Shown piece by piece: positions 38,891 to 48,612 of a DNA stretch of 64,000 nt. The stretch covers positions 38,788 through 102,787 of the forward strand of contig JAFLBE010000010.1 in NCBI GenBank assembly GCA_017303995.1, given 5' to 3'. Both the position numbers and the translations under genes were made by a program. This DNA is from Bacteroidota bacterium. GTDB taxonomy: Bacteria > Bacteroidota > JABWAT01. Position 1 is the first letter of the stretch, and each line of letters starts with the position of its first letter. The notes beneath the pieces are model-generated. The model was not told the DNA's origin and made no database searches. It saw nothing but the letters and a program-made list of their open reading frames with translations.

Positions 38891-39559
38891 CTATTTGTGT
38901 TTTTCGTTATAAACACGTATTGCTTTGCTGTCATAATCGTCATTCATGAGGGAGGGAATCCAGGACGAAATGGCAATTGCAAGACCAGCAATAATCCCAG
39001 GAGTAGGGAATTTGTCATCCTTTCCAACATTTACACCTGCTACAATAGTGGTTACAATGCCGCCGCCGATTAAACCATAAGTCCAATAAGTAAGTTTTCT
39101 GTCCTTATCTAAAAGTGCAATGGCTTCAGGTGTATCTGCCATGATTTTTCTCAGCTTTTTGTCTGATAATTCCTCAATTGGTCCATTATCAACTCTGAAA
39201 TATTCTGAAACAGTTGTAGTTGTTGACATTGCGCCTGTTGATGACATCTTGGTGTAAGTAGAGGAAGTAGAAAATAATTCAATTTTCCCTTTTAAGGTGC
39301 GTTCTAAAAAAGTATTTGACCCAACGCTTTTTGCATAGTAATTTCCATTTTCCTGATAGGCCATTACAGTTGAAGGACTAATTACTTTTTTATCAGCGTC
39401 AATAATGAAAGATTTAATCGTCCCGCCAAAAATGGATCGGTCTATAGTAAAACTTCCAGTTATTTGCGTTCCGTTTTTTAACATAATGAAATCATTTGTT
39501 TGTGCGAAAACCATACTGCCATAAACAAGAAATGCGAGCATAGAAAAAAAATGTTTCAT
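38891..39559 (-). CDS. Exported or membrane protein of unknown function
   Basis: The product has 222 residues with a signal peptide ending SMVFAQ (15-20). The first half of the mature protein is a strand-rich domain (MLKNGTQITGSFTIDRSIFGG onward) of the sort seen in small exported proteins, and about 160-200 contains two hydrophobic Gly/Ala/Ile-rich segments (GLIGGGIVTTIVAGV and PGIIAGLAIAISSW) resembling a small C-terminal membrane hairpin. Its family is not recognised. It stands alone, with the ABC exporter gene about 250 bp upstream on the same strand separated by a terminator. Confidence 0.75.
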   Translation of the reverse strand: MKHFFSMLAFLVYGSMVFAQTNDFIMLKNGTQITGSFTIDRSIFGGTIKSFIIDADKKVISPSTVMAYQENGNYYAKSVGSNTFLERTLKGKIELFSTSSTYTKMSSTGAMSTTTTVSEYFRVDNGPIEELSDKKLRKIMADTPEAIALLDKDRKLTYWTYGLIGGGIVTTIVAGVNVGKDDKFPTPGIIAGLAIAISSWIPSLMNDDYDSKAIRVYNEKHK

Positions 39560-39741
39560 TTTAATTTCCAGGTAAAGTTGTTAAGTATTTGTTGTCTGCA
39601 ATTTGAGCTGGTGCGAACATTGGAAATTAAAGATACATTAATTTACTTTTCAGAAAAAAGGTGTCTTGAAAATTTAATTAAGTGTTAATTCAAAAAGAGA
39701 AAGGGTAGGGGTTCAATGTGATCATTGATCAGGAAAGTTTT

Positions 39742-39779
39742 CAAAAAACCGAACGGCAAAAGGGCATTCGGTTTTTTGA
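39742..39779 (-). terminator. Intrinsic terminator after ABC exporter gene
   Basis: A 12 bp stem (CAAAAAACCGAA 39742-39753 with TTCGGTTTTTTG 39767-39778) lies about 30 bp beyond the stop of the ABC transporter on the minus strand, giving a U-rich tail. Confidence 0.85.
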
Positions 39780-39811
39780 ATGATTGGCAAGGAAAACTGA
39801 AATCGGCTAAG

Positions 39812-41554
39812 TTAAATTCTGGCCTGATAGGTATAAAGTTCAAAATACCGACCTGACGTCGCCATGAGTTCATCATGGGTCCCTCTTTCCAGAATCTCGC
39901 CTTTTTCAATGACCAGAATCTGATCTGCACGGCGGATGGTTGAAAGCCGGTGGGCAATGACAAATGTGGTTCTTCCGTTCATCAATTCCTGAAGGGATTT
40001 CTGAATATACGCTTCACTGGAATTATCGAGACTTGAGGTGGCCTCATCCAGAATGAGAATTCTGGGGTTAGCCAAAATAGCCCGGGCAATGGCGACCCGT
40101 TGTCTCTGTCCGCCAGAAAGTTTGACGCCACGTTCACCTATGATGGTTTCGAGACCCAGATCAAAACGGTCTGTAAATTCATTCACATAAGCGGCCTGAA
40201 CCGCATGAAGCACTTCTTTTTCTGTGGCATCTGGTCTTGGGAAAAGAATATTCTCCCTGATCGTGCCTTCAAAAAGAAAATCATCCTGTAAAACCACACC
40301 AAGCTGACCCCGGTAAGATTCGAGTTTAACTTCTGACAGATTGACACCATCTACGGTAATCAAACCCGATTCCGGATGAAGGAATGTGGCAGTCAACCCG
40401 GCAATGGTGGTTTTCCCGGAACCTGACGTTCCGACCAATGCCGTTACCGTTCCGGGTTTTGCTTCAAATGAAATGGCATGAAGAACCGGATTTTCTTTTG
40501 TGTAGGCAAAGGACACATTTTCAAATTTAACATGACCGTTAATTGTGGGAAGAATTTTTGTTCTTGACGGATCATCATGCTCCGTTTTCACATTCAGAAT
40601 TTCACGGGTGCGGTCGAGTCCGGCAAAAGCTTCAGTGATCTGGGTTCCGATTGAGGTCATCTGAACGATCGGGGCAATCATGAACCCGAGGTAAAGGGTA
40701 AACGCAATAAAATCACCAATGGTCATTTTTCCCTGCATAATCTGGTAACCCCCAATGCCCATAATTCCGACGGAAGCAAGTCCGAGCAGAAGAGTGGCAG
40801 CCATGGTGGTCAGGCTGGTGGCCGTGAGGGTTTGTTTTACGTTATCAAATAGCCGGGTGACGCCACGTTCGAAAGATTTCATTTCTGAGGCTTCGGCATT
40901 GAACCCTTTAATCACTCTGATTCCGTTCAGGGTTTCAGTCAGCCGGCCGGTGACATCTGCATTGATTTCACCCCGCTGACGGAAAATCGGGCGGATGTAG
41001 GAAAATGCTTTCATCGCTACCAAACCAAAAATGGCAACCGGAGCCAAAACGTACAAGGTCATCATCGCATTGATTTTAATCAGCAGGAAAAGGGCCACAA
41101 AGGAAGTGAGAATACCGCCGATCATGATCACCAAACCTGTTCCAACGAGGTTTTTAATTCCATCCACATCATTCATAATCCGTGAAACCAGTGCACCCGA
41201 TTTGTTTTCATCGAAGAAACCAACCGGAAGCCTGAGAATGTGGTTCTGAACTTTCACCCGCATTTCTGAAATGAGTTTTTGAGCTTCAATGCTGAGCAAT
41301 TGCGTGAGGAAGTAGGACGTTGCCGACTGGATAACAAGTGCACCAGAAACGGCTGCAAGCAAAATCCAGAGCAGGTCAAAATTGGATTTACCAATGACGT
41401 CATCGATGAGATATTTGGTTGATCCGGGGAGGACAAGTCCGGAAAGGCGGTTGATGGTGATGAGGATGAGTCCGCCAAGAATGAGTTTCCGACGGGGCCA
41501 GATAATATCGTGAAAAGCGAGTTTGAAAGAATCTGAGGTGAACTTTTTAGCCAT
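39812..41554 (-). CDS. ABC exporter, fused membrane and ATPase domains (MsbA-like)
   Basis: The product has 580 residues when started at MAKKFTSDSF. Six transmembrane helices in the first 320 residues are followed by a nucleotide-binding domain with Walker A (VGTSGSGKTT), Q-loop, LSGGQRQRVAIARAI signature, Walker B (ILILDEATSS) and switch His. This is the half-transporter layout of lipid or drug exporters such as MsbA. The frame stays open for 48 more codons upstream, but those codons read into the ACCACAGAG/CACAGAGCGG intergenic repeat and encode an implausible Pro/Leu/Cys-rich sequence, so I placed the start at the ATG at 41552-41554. Substrate unknown. Confidence 0.93.
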   Translation of the reverse strand: MAKKFTSDSFKLAFHDIIWPRRKLILGGLILITINRLSGLVLPGSTKYLIDDVIGKSNFDLLWILLAAVSGALVIQSATSYFLTQLLSIEAQKLISEMRVKVQNHILRLPVGFFDENKSGALVSRIMNDVDGIKNLVGTGLVIMIGGILTSFVALFLLIKINAMMTLYVLAPVAIFGLVAMKAFSYIRPIFRQRGEINADVTGRLTETLNGIRVIKGFNAEASEMKSFERGVTRLFDNVKQTLTATSLTTMAATLLLGLASVGIMGIGGYQIMQGKMTIGDFIAFTLYLGFMIAPIVQMTSIGTQITEAFAGLDRTREILNVKTEHDDPSRTKILPTINGHVKFENVSFAYTKENPVLHAISFEAKPGTVTALVGTSGSGKTTIAGLTATFLHPESGLITVDGVNLSEVKLESYRGQLGVVLQDDFLFEGTIRENILFPRPDATEKEVLHAVQAAYVNEFTDRFDLGLETIIGERGVKLSGGQRQRVAIARAILANPRILILDEATSSLDNSSEAYIQKSLQELMNGRTTFVIAHRLSTIRRADQILVIEKGEILERGTHDELMATSGRYFELYTYQARI

Positions 41555-41642
41555 GACAAAACTTCCGGTAAAATGAAAGTGCGTGTTTAGACAAAATCTA
41601 TGCCGGGACGGGGATAGGGAGACCGCAAAGGGAAAATGCAAT

Positions 41643-41940
41643 TTACCACAGAGAACACGGAGGAAACACAGAGGCCACAGAGCGGGGGGAGGATTCAATT
41701 ATTTTTTAAGTTAATTCCCGGTGGGAAAATACGTTAATCGTAGAGACGGATCTCAGATCCGTCTCCGTTTGGCAATCCAAAAACGTTAATCGCAATGTCG
41801 CAGGTTTAAAAACCAAGGAACGCAAAGCGGGGGGAGATTCTTTATGGAATTCAGGAATTCTGTAGGGGCGACCGGCGGGTCGCCCGGGTAATTAAAAGAA
41901 TTGGTTTTCGTAGAGTCGGATCTCAGATCCGTCTCTGTAT
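41643..41940. repeat. Modular intergenic repeats with palindromes
   Basis: 41643-41720 is the ACCACAGAG/CACAGAGCGGGGGG/GTGGGAAAATACG element. 41743-41765 is a perfect palindrome with 11 bp arms (GAGACGGATCT, AGATCCGTCTC), repeated with one mismatch at 41913-41935. 41866-41885 is a GGGCGACC/GGTCGCCC hairpin also present at 45367. These are mixed with short AACGCAAAGCGG units. No gene is visible in 41555-42096 apart from the promoter of the T9SS protein. Confidence 0.8.
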
Positions 41941-42096
41941 TTCTCCCATTAAATTGCACTCACCCTCTTGAAACAGATAAAAAACTCCTTTACTTTCCCA
42001 TGTCTGTTGCCAATGATTCCCAAAGGTTTTTTAACCGGCTGGAAGTTTGATCCCGATTGAAAATTTTTCTGTTACTTCTCAATTTCAGGAGGATGT

Positions 42097-43134
42097 ATGG
42101 AAAAACGGATTTTGTTCACTTTTCTTCTCACCGGACTTTTTTCTGCCGGTTTTTCCCAATCGTTTCAAAAACCAGAAACCGGCATTCCAAAAACCTATCA
42201 CATAACCTCAGGAACTTATCTGGACAATGTTGATATGGATGCTGTCTGTGTTTCAGAATTTGGGGTTGATTCCCGGCTGGCAGACTGGACGGCAGTAAAA
42301 AACTGGATTGGAAATTTACCTGACGGAATGAACAGCTTTTATGCCGAAACCGGAATGCCGGTGGCGGGTATCTGTTATTTGAAATGGAATGATGTCCGTT
42401 ACAATGGATCACGTCATTATTTTATTCAGCAATTTAATTCAGGAGCGCCTGGCGGTTTTGCCGTGCATGACAGTTACCTCTCTCTGTATCTGGGTTCCTG
42501 GAGCGGCATGGTCATTCAGCTCATGGCCGAAGTTCCGGATGTTACCGTTCCGGTTAACATGTCTTCCTTCACTGCTGTGAGAACTGCAAACGGAATTCAA
42601 TTAAACTGGACAACCGAATCTGAACAGAATAATCTGGGATTTAAACTCACCCGGTCTGTTGGGGGGTCTGTTTTTGAAACCATTGGGTTCATCAACGGAA
42701 AAGGAACAACAACTGAACAGCAAAGTTACTCCTATGTTGACCAGTCACCTGTCACTTGTCCTTTGTCACCGGTAATTTACCGGCTTTTTCAGGTGGATCA
42801 GGATGGAACGGTTCATTCAGCCGGCAGGGCTGAGATCACACAGGATGTAACTTTCCCGTTTGTTCTCGGAGCCAACTATCCGAATCCGTTTAATCCCGAA
42901 ACTGTCATTCCTGTTACGGTTTCAAAAGAGGCAACTGTCAGGCTAACGGTTGTCAATACATTGGGGCAGAAACTAGCCGTTCTTTTGGATGGCAGAATGT
43001 CAGCAGGATTTTATCCGGTTACCTGGAATCCGGGTTTTTCATCCGGACTTTATCTGGTTGTGCTTGAAGTGAGAAATCCAGAGTCAGGCAGTTTGTGGTT
43101 CAGGGATTCCCGTAAAGTTATGCTGATGCGGTAG
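42097..43134 (+). CDS. Secreted protein with T9SS type A sorting domain
   Basis: The product has 345 residues. A signal peptide (ending GFSQS, about 18-22) is followed by an unrecognised domain of about 130 residues rich in Tyr, Trp and Gly, a fibronectin-like strand region (about 155-240, FTAVRTANGIQLNWTTESEQ), and the T9SS sorting domain starting NYPNPFNPET and ending in KVMLMR. The ATG is preceded by a strong AGGAGG site. Its 3' end overlaps the convergent glycosyltransferase gene by 17 bp. Export to the cell surface or medium is well supported; the function is not. Confidence 0.87.
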   Translation: MEKRILFTFLLTGLFSAGFSQSFQKPETGIPKTYHITSGTYLDNVDMDAVCVSEFGVDSRLADWTAVKNWIGNLPDGMNSFYAETGMPVAGICYLKWNDVRYNGSRHYFIQQFNSGAPGGFAVHDSYLSLYLGSWSGMVIQLMAEVPDVTVPVNMSSFTAVRTANGIQLNWTTESEQNNLGFKLTRSVGGSVFETIGFINGKGTTTEQQSYSYVDQSPVTCPLSPVIYRLFQVDQDGTVHSAGRAEITQDVTFPFVLGANYPNPFNPETVIPVTVSKEATVRLTVVNTLGQKLAVLLDGRMSAGFYPVTWNPGFSSGLYLVVLEVRNPESGSLWFRDSRKVMLMR

Positions 43135-44134
43135 GTTCGGGATTTTGGTTTCCTTTCAAAATCGCAGAAATCTGGTTCCAACGGTTTTGCCAGGTGTGAT
43201 TTGCCATGACTTCTGTATAATTTTTTTCGATAAACGGAATGTAGGACTTATAATTCTCAAGAAGATTTAAAATCTGTTTTTCAGGATTGTCACTGTCTAT
43301 TTCGATAACCGGATTGTACCCAAAAATCTGGATCATCTCTGCAGGGGCATGTCCAACAATCAAACATTTTGAGGCCATTGACTGCAGGTATCTCACGGTC
43401 ATGGTTTCAAAATTTCCAGATCTTTCAGGGTGAGTTCTGTTTGAAGGAATGCAGATTGAAAGTTTCGTTCTTGCGAGACCGGTAACAAACTCATCTCGGG
43501 TATCAAAAACAAGCTGGCCTTTTTCCTTTTCGAACAGGTAGATCTTACCGCCTGATTGCAAAGTATTTACAATCTGCCCATGATAATGCTCATCCCGCCG
43601 TCCCAGGGCAAGAACGTCAATATCTTTATTTTCATAAGCCTTAAAAGTATAGTGAGAAGAATCGACTCCTTCCGGTATCCAATAACACCGTGTTTTTGGC
43701 AATTTTACTTTTAGGGTTTCAGCAGCCTGTGATGATGAGACGAACAGAAAATCAATGTGAAAGGCAGTTGCAAATCTGGCAATGCGGGTGTGAAAGTCAG
43801 GCCACGCATCAAACAGATAGATGCATTTTAACCCTGGAAATTGATACCATGGAAAACATTTCCGAAAATTTGCTCCCATCAGAATTGTGAAGAAATGCCC
43901 CCTTTTGGGGAATAAATATTTAAAAATCGTGGCAGAAAGATTGGCGTTTAATCCTAGTTTTGCTTCAATGCACCAGAAGCAGTAGGATGAAAGTGTGAAA
44001 AACTCATTGAAGAAACTGGGTTCAAAAACCAGTGGGTCTTCGAGGAAAATAGTTTCGGCTTCCCGTACGGTATCGAGTGAAACGTGAGATTTGCCAAAGT
44101 GGGCAGTTATAAGTTTAGTTGCTGCTGGCAACAC
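43118..44134 (-). CDS. Glycosyltransferase, GT-B fold, group 1-like
   Basis: The product has 338 residues. The C-terminal half has the nucleotide-sugar-binding pattern of GT-B enzymes of the CgeB/Glyco_trans_1_2 type: a Rossmann start DIDVLALGRRDEHYHGQIV, then SICIPSNRTHPERSGNFETM and RYLQSMASKCLIVGHAPAEM, with the conserved Glu region near NPVIEIDSD. The N-terminal half contains KCIYLFDAWPDF-like acceptor-domain strands. Sugar donor and acceptor are unknown; a cell-surface polysaccharide or protein is a reasonable guess. It ends inside the 3' end of the convergent T9SS gene. Confidence 0.8.
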   Translation of the reverse strand: MLPAATKLITAHFGKSHVSLDTVREAETIFLEDPLVFEPSFFNEFFTLSSYCFWCIEAKLGLNANLSATIFKYLFPKRGHFFTILMGANFRKCFPWYQFPGLKCIYLFDAWPDFHTRIARFATAFHIDFLFVSSSQAAETLKVKLPKTRCYWIPEGVDSSHYTFKAYENKDIDVLALGRRDEHYHGQIVNTLQSGGKIYLFEKEKGQLVFDTRDEFVTGLARTKLSICIPSNRTHPERSGNFETMTVRYLQSMASKCLIVGHAPAEMIQIFGYNPVIEIDSDNPEKQILNLLENYKSYIPFIEKNYTEVMANHTWQNRWNQISAILKGNQNPEPTASA

Positions 44135-44816
44135 TCAGTCACCTGGTTAACTATAAAAAATATAAAAAGGTAATAATATCTTAATTATCGGAATTATTTT
44201 TTGCTCTGTCCATCCTTTTAATAGCTAGAAATACCCTGAAAGTTGAAAATAGATTAAACGCACTGACGCTGGTTTAACAACAAGGATCGCAAAGCGATGG
44301 GAATTTTATAAATGGAATTCGGTTAACGGATTTATCCGCCTCATTGGAGACTACATCTGTTTCAAAACGCAGAGGCGCCCCAGTGGTTTTAACCTGCACA
44401 ACGAAGTTGCCTGTATGTGGTAAAACGCCTTTCCACCCGATTCATTAGAATAAAATATTTTTCTGGATGAAATGGATTTTTTCGCTATCTTGAAAAAATC
44501 TAAATAAACCGGGCAAGATTTCTTCTTTCTTTTTCTAAAGGTATTCGCATCTCCTCACCGGAAATTTGAATCGTGCAGCTTAGGAGGAGTGTCCTTTTGG
44601 TAGGCCCGGATCAAAACCCGGGGGATAATTTCAGGAGAAAACCGCCCGGGTGGATTACTATTTGATGAATATAGTCTTCTTACGGGCGAAAGGCGCACAG
44701 TTTGTCTAAAAGCGGAGTCCTGAGACCGCTCAAAAAAACGGCCTTCCCTGAAAGGTTTATCCGGGGGGCGATTTCCGAAAAGCCAAACGAGTAGGAAAAA
44801 TGAAGGAAAGCACGGT
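44135..44816. other. Long gap, no gene recognised
   Basis: Apart from one short repeat-like unit around 44281-44325 (AAGGATCGCAAAGCGATGGG) and a CCCGGATC/GATC...CCCGGG inverted pair near 44607-44622, I see nothing convincing. Open frames here read against the composition of real genes and look like chance. Confidence 0.5.
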
Positions 44817-45203
44817 ATGAATTTCTTGACCACGAAAAATGTATTGACAGTCATCGGTGGAATTGCTTTACTGGAGGGCATCGGATTCTTTTTTGGTGCG
44901 GAAGGCATTACCAAAGGAGCGTTTGGGAGTTTAAATCAGGGTGATGCGCTCAGGGTTGGAACTCTGATGCATGAAGCACTTGGCGGATTGATGGCGTGCT
45001 TTGGCATTGTTGTTCTCTCTGCAAGAAATATTGAAATTTCTGCGGCAAAGAAAATTCTCAACGGAGTTGGTATCGGGTATCTTGTTTTTCTTGCTGTTGC
45101 ACTGAAGCATTTTACCGGTGGTGAGGCTCAGCCGCCCATTCCAGCATTGGTGCTGGTCGTGGTGTTATCTGCATTGGCATTCTTTACCGCCAATAAAAAG
45201 TAA
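44817..45203 (+). CDS. Small four-helix membrane protein
   Basis: The product has 128 residues and is mostly hydrophobic: helices at about 9-26 (VLTVIGGIALLEGIGFFF), 45-66 (LMHEALGGLMACFGIVVL), 80-96 and 108-123. A short periplasmic or cytoplasmic loop carries KHFTGGEAQPP. No functional motif or named family is recognised. The ATG is preceded by GGAAAG. A GGGCGACC hairpin followed by T6 lies about 160 bp after the stop and could end its transcript. Confidence 0.7.
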   Translation: MNFLTTKNVLTVIGGIALLEGIGFFFGAEGITKGAFGSLNQGDALRVGTLMHEALGGLMACFGIVVLSARNIEISAAKKILNGVGIGYLVFLAVALKHFTGGEAQPPIPALVLVVVLSALAFFTANKK

Positions 45204-45888
45204 GAGAAATTTGCGCGCCAAGGCGCAAAGAGCGCTAAGCGGTGGGAAAATGCGTTTTACCACAGAGTACGCAAAGGAAACACACCCAAGCAACTTCGTT
45301 GCGCGGGTCCAGGGAGAGGTCACAGAGCGGTGGGATAATTTTTTAATGGAAATAGGCATTTTGTAGGGGCGACCGGCTGGTCGCCCTTTTTTATTGGGTT
45401 GTCATCCCGGACTAAGCCTGCCCCGTCCCGAGAATCGGGATCAGGGATCCGGCTAACGAAGTTTTGCGAAGCTCATCCATGCATTTTTTAACCAAAGTAT
45501 TTCATTTTGGACACCCCTCTGGGGGTGGGTTTCCCATTTTTCCTTACCTAAAATGGAAACAACCTGTTATTTTGTGATTTTCCCTGAATTCAACCCAACC
45601 ACATACCGCCCCATCCGGGGCGGTTTTGATTGTAGCTAATTTTATTCTACCACTATGCCGCACCTCTGGTGCGGTGGTATGGGGAAACCACAAATTCCCG
45701 AACGGGTTCGGCCCAGAACCACCCCGCCTTCGGCACACCCCTCTCCGTCGGTTGACGGATCGATGACTTAAAAAGTTGTAAATCCCGATTTTATCGGGAA
45801 AGGGGAATTTTAAACACCATCCTCCATTAACCCCGTCGAAAGCCGGGTTTTCAACATTAATCATTCACCATTAACCATTATCCTACGC
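45204..45888. repeat. Repeat-filled intergenic region
   Basis: No gene is visible. Contains the ACCACAGAG element with an inserted CACCCAAGCAAC hairpin (45284-45308), the GGGCGACC hairpin (45367-45386), a CCCGTCCCGAGAATCGGGA unit (about 45423-45441), a CCGCCCC/GGGGCGG hairpin followed by TTTT (45606-45627), a CCGCACC/GGTGCGG hairpin (about 45658-45674), and ACCACCCCGCCTTCGG (the CCTCCTT-family end, inverted). Confidence 0.75.
45367..45392 (+). terminator. Terminator-like hairpin
   Basis: An 8 bp perfect stem (GGGCGACC 45367-45374, GGTCGCCC 45379-45386) with a GGCT loop is followed by T6. It is also a member of a repeat family (another copy at 41866 lacks the T run). Confidence 0.6.
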
Positions 45889-48123
45889 CTATTGAAGAAC
45901 AAATCCGTCATTCAGGCGAATGTCTCTCGACGAGGCACCGATCATGACATCAAATTCACCGGACTCGGCTTTTTTCTCCAGATTTGAATTATAAAACGCC
46001 AGTTTTTCTTCTGTGATGGTAAACGTGATGGTTTTGGTTTCTCCGGCTGCCAGTTTCACTTTCGCAAAATCTTTCAGTTCCTTCACCGGACGTGCAATCG
46101 ATCCGACTTTATCACGAAGGTAAAGCTGTACGATTTCTTCACCGGCAACTTTTCCTGAATTGGTAACCTGAAGACTGACCTGAACGGATTCCCCGGTTTT
46201 CATAACCTTTTTATCCAGTTTTAGATTGCTGTAGGTGAAGGTGGTGTAACTGAGTCCGAAACCGAATTCATATTTCGGGAAGATCGATTCATCAAGGTAG
46301 GATGAATTGTAATTGTGGTTGTTGTCATCATATGCCGGTCTGCCGGTGTTGAAATGACTGTAATAAATGGGAATCTGACCTACACTGACCGGGAACGACA
46401 TGGTTAATTTTGCAGACGGATTTACATCCCCGAAAAGCACATCGGCGATTGCATTTCCGGCTTCACTTCCCAGCCACCAGGTGTATAAAATGGCAGGAAC
46501 GTTTTTCGAAATAAACGGGAAAACCAAAGGCCGTCCGGCGTTGATCATAACCACAACCGGTTTGCCGGTCGCCAGAATTTCTTTCACCAATTCTTCCTGC
46601 ACTCCCGGAATCACAATATGCGCTTTACTTTTGGCTTCACCGCTCATATCCCGCCGTTCACCGATGCTCATGATCACCACATCGGCCTGTTTTGCCGCTT
46701 CAACCGCTTCCGCAAATCCGCTCTTATCGGTTCCTTCAATGGCACAGCCTTTTGCGTAAATCAGTTTCGTTTCGGGGCGGATTTTATTTTTCAGCCCTTC
46801 CCACTGTGACACGATGAAAGTGGAATCCACTCCCGGCACTTCAACATCCCAGAATCCTTTATTCTGTTTCAGGGGTTTGACGAGCGGACCAATAAAGGCG
46901 ATGGTTTTGACGGATTTGGATATGGGCAGGATGTTTCCTTCATTTTTGAGCAGGACAATACTTTTGGCGGCGACTTCCCGGGCAATTCTGACGTGATCGG
47001 GGTTGTTCAGCGCTTTCTTTTCACGCTCAGGATCACTGAACCGGAACGGATCATCAAACAAACCGAGTTCAAATTTCTTTCTCAGAATCCGGCTGACCGC
47101 GTCGTCAATCAGGGCAACGGGCACTTTTCCGTCTTTAACCAGTTGGGCCAGGTGATTTTTATAATTCCGGCTTTCCATATCCATGTCACTTCCGGCGGTG
47201 ATGGCAGAAAGAGCAGCTTCATAGCCGTCTTTAACAGTGCCGTGATTGATCATTTCACCGATGGAACCCCAGTCGGAGACAACAAAACCGGTAAATCCCC
47301 ATTGTCCTTTGAGAATATCCCGCTGAAGGTGTTTATGTCCGGTTGCAGGGATGCCGTTGATGTCGTTGAAAGCATTCATGAACGTGGCAACACCGGCTTC
47401 TTCTGCTGCTTTGAAAGGTTCCAGGTAAACTTCCCACAGCATCCGGTCACTCATATCGACGGCATTGTAATCCCGTCCGCCGATGGCAGCTCCGTAAGCA
47501 GCAAAGTGTTTGGCACAGGCCATCACGGCATCAAGATCACCCAGTTTATTGCCCTGAAAGCCTTGAACCCGGGCTTTGGCGATCAGGGAACCGAGGTAAG
47601 TATCTTCACCCGACCCTTCCATCACGCGTCCCCAGCGTGGATCACGGGCGACGTCAACCATCGGGGCAAACGTCCAGTGGATACCGCTTGCTGAAGCTTC
47701 AACTGCCGCAACCCGGGCGGCGAGTTTCATGGCTTCAAGATCCCAGGAACAGGATTCTGCAAGCGGAATGGGAAAAGTGGTTTTGTATCCGTGAATCACA
47801 TCCTGTCCGAATAGCAACGGAATTTTCAGGCGGGACTGCATGGCAATTTCCTGCCACTTCCGGGTCCGTTCTGTACCCAGGCAGTTCAGCAGGGAGCCAA
47901 CCTGTCCGTTGCGGATTTGTCCGCCCTTATCGGAATCGAGGGTGACGGGACCGGTAGCCGTATGGTCGTCGTTATATTGGTTAAGCTGACCGATTTTCTC
48001 GTCAAGGGTCATTTTGGATAAAAGATCTGCAACCCGCTGATCAACGGTGAACTGCTGTGAAAAAGCAGAAAAAATGGGTAAAAAAAGAAGGGTAAGCTGG
48101 AAAAAAAAGCGTTTCAGGTTCAT
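45889..48123 (-). CDS. bglX: Secreted GH3 beta-glucosidase BglX-like
   Basis: The product has 744 residues from MNLKRFFFQL; the open frame extends 18 codons further but without a signal peptide context, so this ATG was chosen. A signal peptide ends at SAFSQQ (19-24). The GH3 N-terminal barrel carries KHFAAYG (205-211) and the nucleophile Asp284 in VVSDWGS; the C-terminal alpha/beta sandwich (SIVLLKNEGNILPI onward) is followed by a fibronectin III-like domain (about 650-744, YSNLKLDKKVMKTGESVQVSL). It releases glucose from beta-linked oligosaccharides in the periplasm or outside. It is a single-gene unit flanked by repeat DNA. Confidence 0.95.
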   Translation of the reverse strand: MNLKRFFFQLTLLFLPIFSAFSQQFTVDQRVADLLSKMTLDEKIGQLNQYNDDHTATGPVTLDSDKGGQIRNGQVGSLLNCLGTERTRKWQEIAMQSRLKIPLLFGQDVIHGYKTTFPIPLAESCSWDLEAMKLAARVAAVEASASGIHWTFAPMVDVARDPRWGRVMEGSGEDTYLGSLIAKARVQGFQGNKLGDLDAVMACAKHFAAYGAAIGGRDYNAVDMSDRMLWEVYLEPFKAAEEAGVATFMNAFNDINGIPATGHKHLQRDILKGQWGFTGFVVSDWGSIGEMINHGTVKDGYEAALSAITAGSDMDMESRNYKNHLAQLVKDGKVPVALIDDAVSRILRKKFELGLFDDPFRFSDPEREKKALNNPDHVRIAREVAAKSIVLLKNEGNILPISKSVKTIAFIGPLVKPLKQNKGFWDVEVPGVDSTFIVSQWEGLKNKIRPETKLIYAKGCAIEGTDKSGFAEAVEAAKQADVVIMSIGERRDMSGEAKSKAHIVIPGVQEELVKEILATGKPVVVMINAGRPLVFPFISKNVPAILYTWWLGSEAGNAIADVLFGDVNPSAKLTMSFPVSVGQIPIYYSHFNTGRPAYDDNNHNYNSSYLDESIFPKYEFGFGLSYTTFTYSNLKLDKKVMKTGESVQVSLQVTNSGKVAGEEIVQLYLRDKVGSIARPVKELKDFAKVKLAAGETKTITFTITEEKLAFYNSNLEKKAESGEFDVMIGASSRDIRLNDGFVLQ

Positions 48124-48612
48124 GTGTAACCCCGTTTGGATGGTAAAGGATGCAGTGGTGTTTCGATTGCAAAACAAATATCGTAAAAATTCGGGGATTT
48201 CACCGCACCCAAGCTAAAGCACGGGTCTAGGGAGAGACGGAGAGAACGCAGAGCGGGGGGAGGATTTTTTGGTTAAATGCCGGTGGGATATTTTTTTATG
48301 GAAATGCAGAATTAAATTCCCCTCCTTCGCAAGGAGAGCCTGCCCCGAACGCTTTCGGGGGGTGGCGAAGCCGGGGTGGTTTTTTAATTAATGCCGGGGG
48401 GGAAATACGTTTTACCACAGAGTTCACAAAGGAAACACAGAGGTCACAGAGCGGAGGGAAGTATTTTAGATAAATGCCTGTGGGAGATTTTTTATTGGAA
48501 ATGCAGTATTAAATTCCCCTCCTTCGCAAGGAGAGCCTGTCCCGAACGCTTTCGGGAGGTGGTTCCGGTCACTGAGCGGAGTCGAAGTGCCCGGAACGGG
48601 GTGGTTTTTTAA
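48124..48612. repeat. Repeat cluster upstream of bglX
   Basis: No credible gene. The bglX promoter lies near 48130-48200. A CACCCAAGC...CGGGTCT hairpin element is at 48207-48226; the CAGAGCGGGG/GGTTAAATGCCGG family is at 48240-48305 and 48388-48490; two copies of the CCCCTCCTTCGCAAGGAG...GGGGTGG element are at 48317-48382 and 48515-48606, the second with an inserted CACTGAGCGGAGTCGAAGTG hairpin. Confidence 0.8.

Noticed and set aside
39812..41698. Full-length open frame of the ABC exporter starting at 41698
   Set aside because: The first 48 codons are translated repeat DNA with a Pro/Leu/Cys-rich sequence unlike any exporter N-terminus; the sensible ATG is at 41554.
44555..44914. Minus-strand open frame of about 119 codons overlapping the small membrane protein
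   Set aside because: It overlaps the well-formed hydrophobic plus-strand gene and has the Ser/Pro/Arg-rich composition of an antisense frame.
48391..48612. Plus-strand open frame near bglX
   Set aside because: It lies entirely in two intergenic repeat elements (CAGAG and CCTCCTT families).
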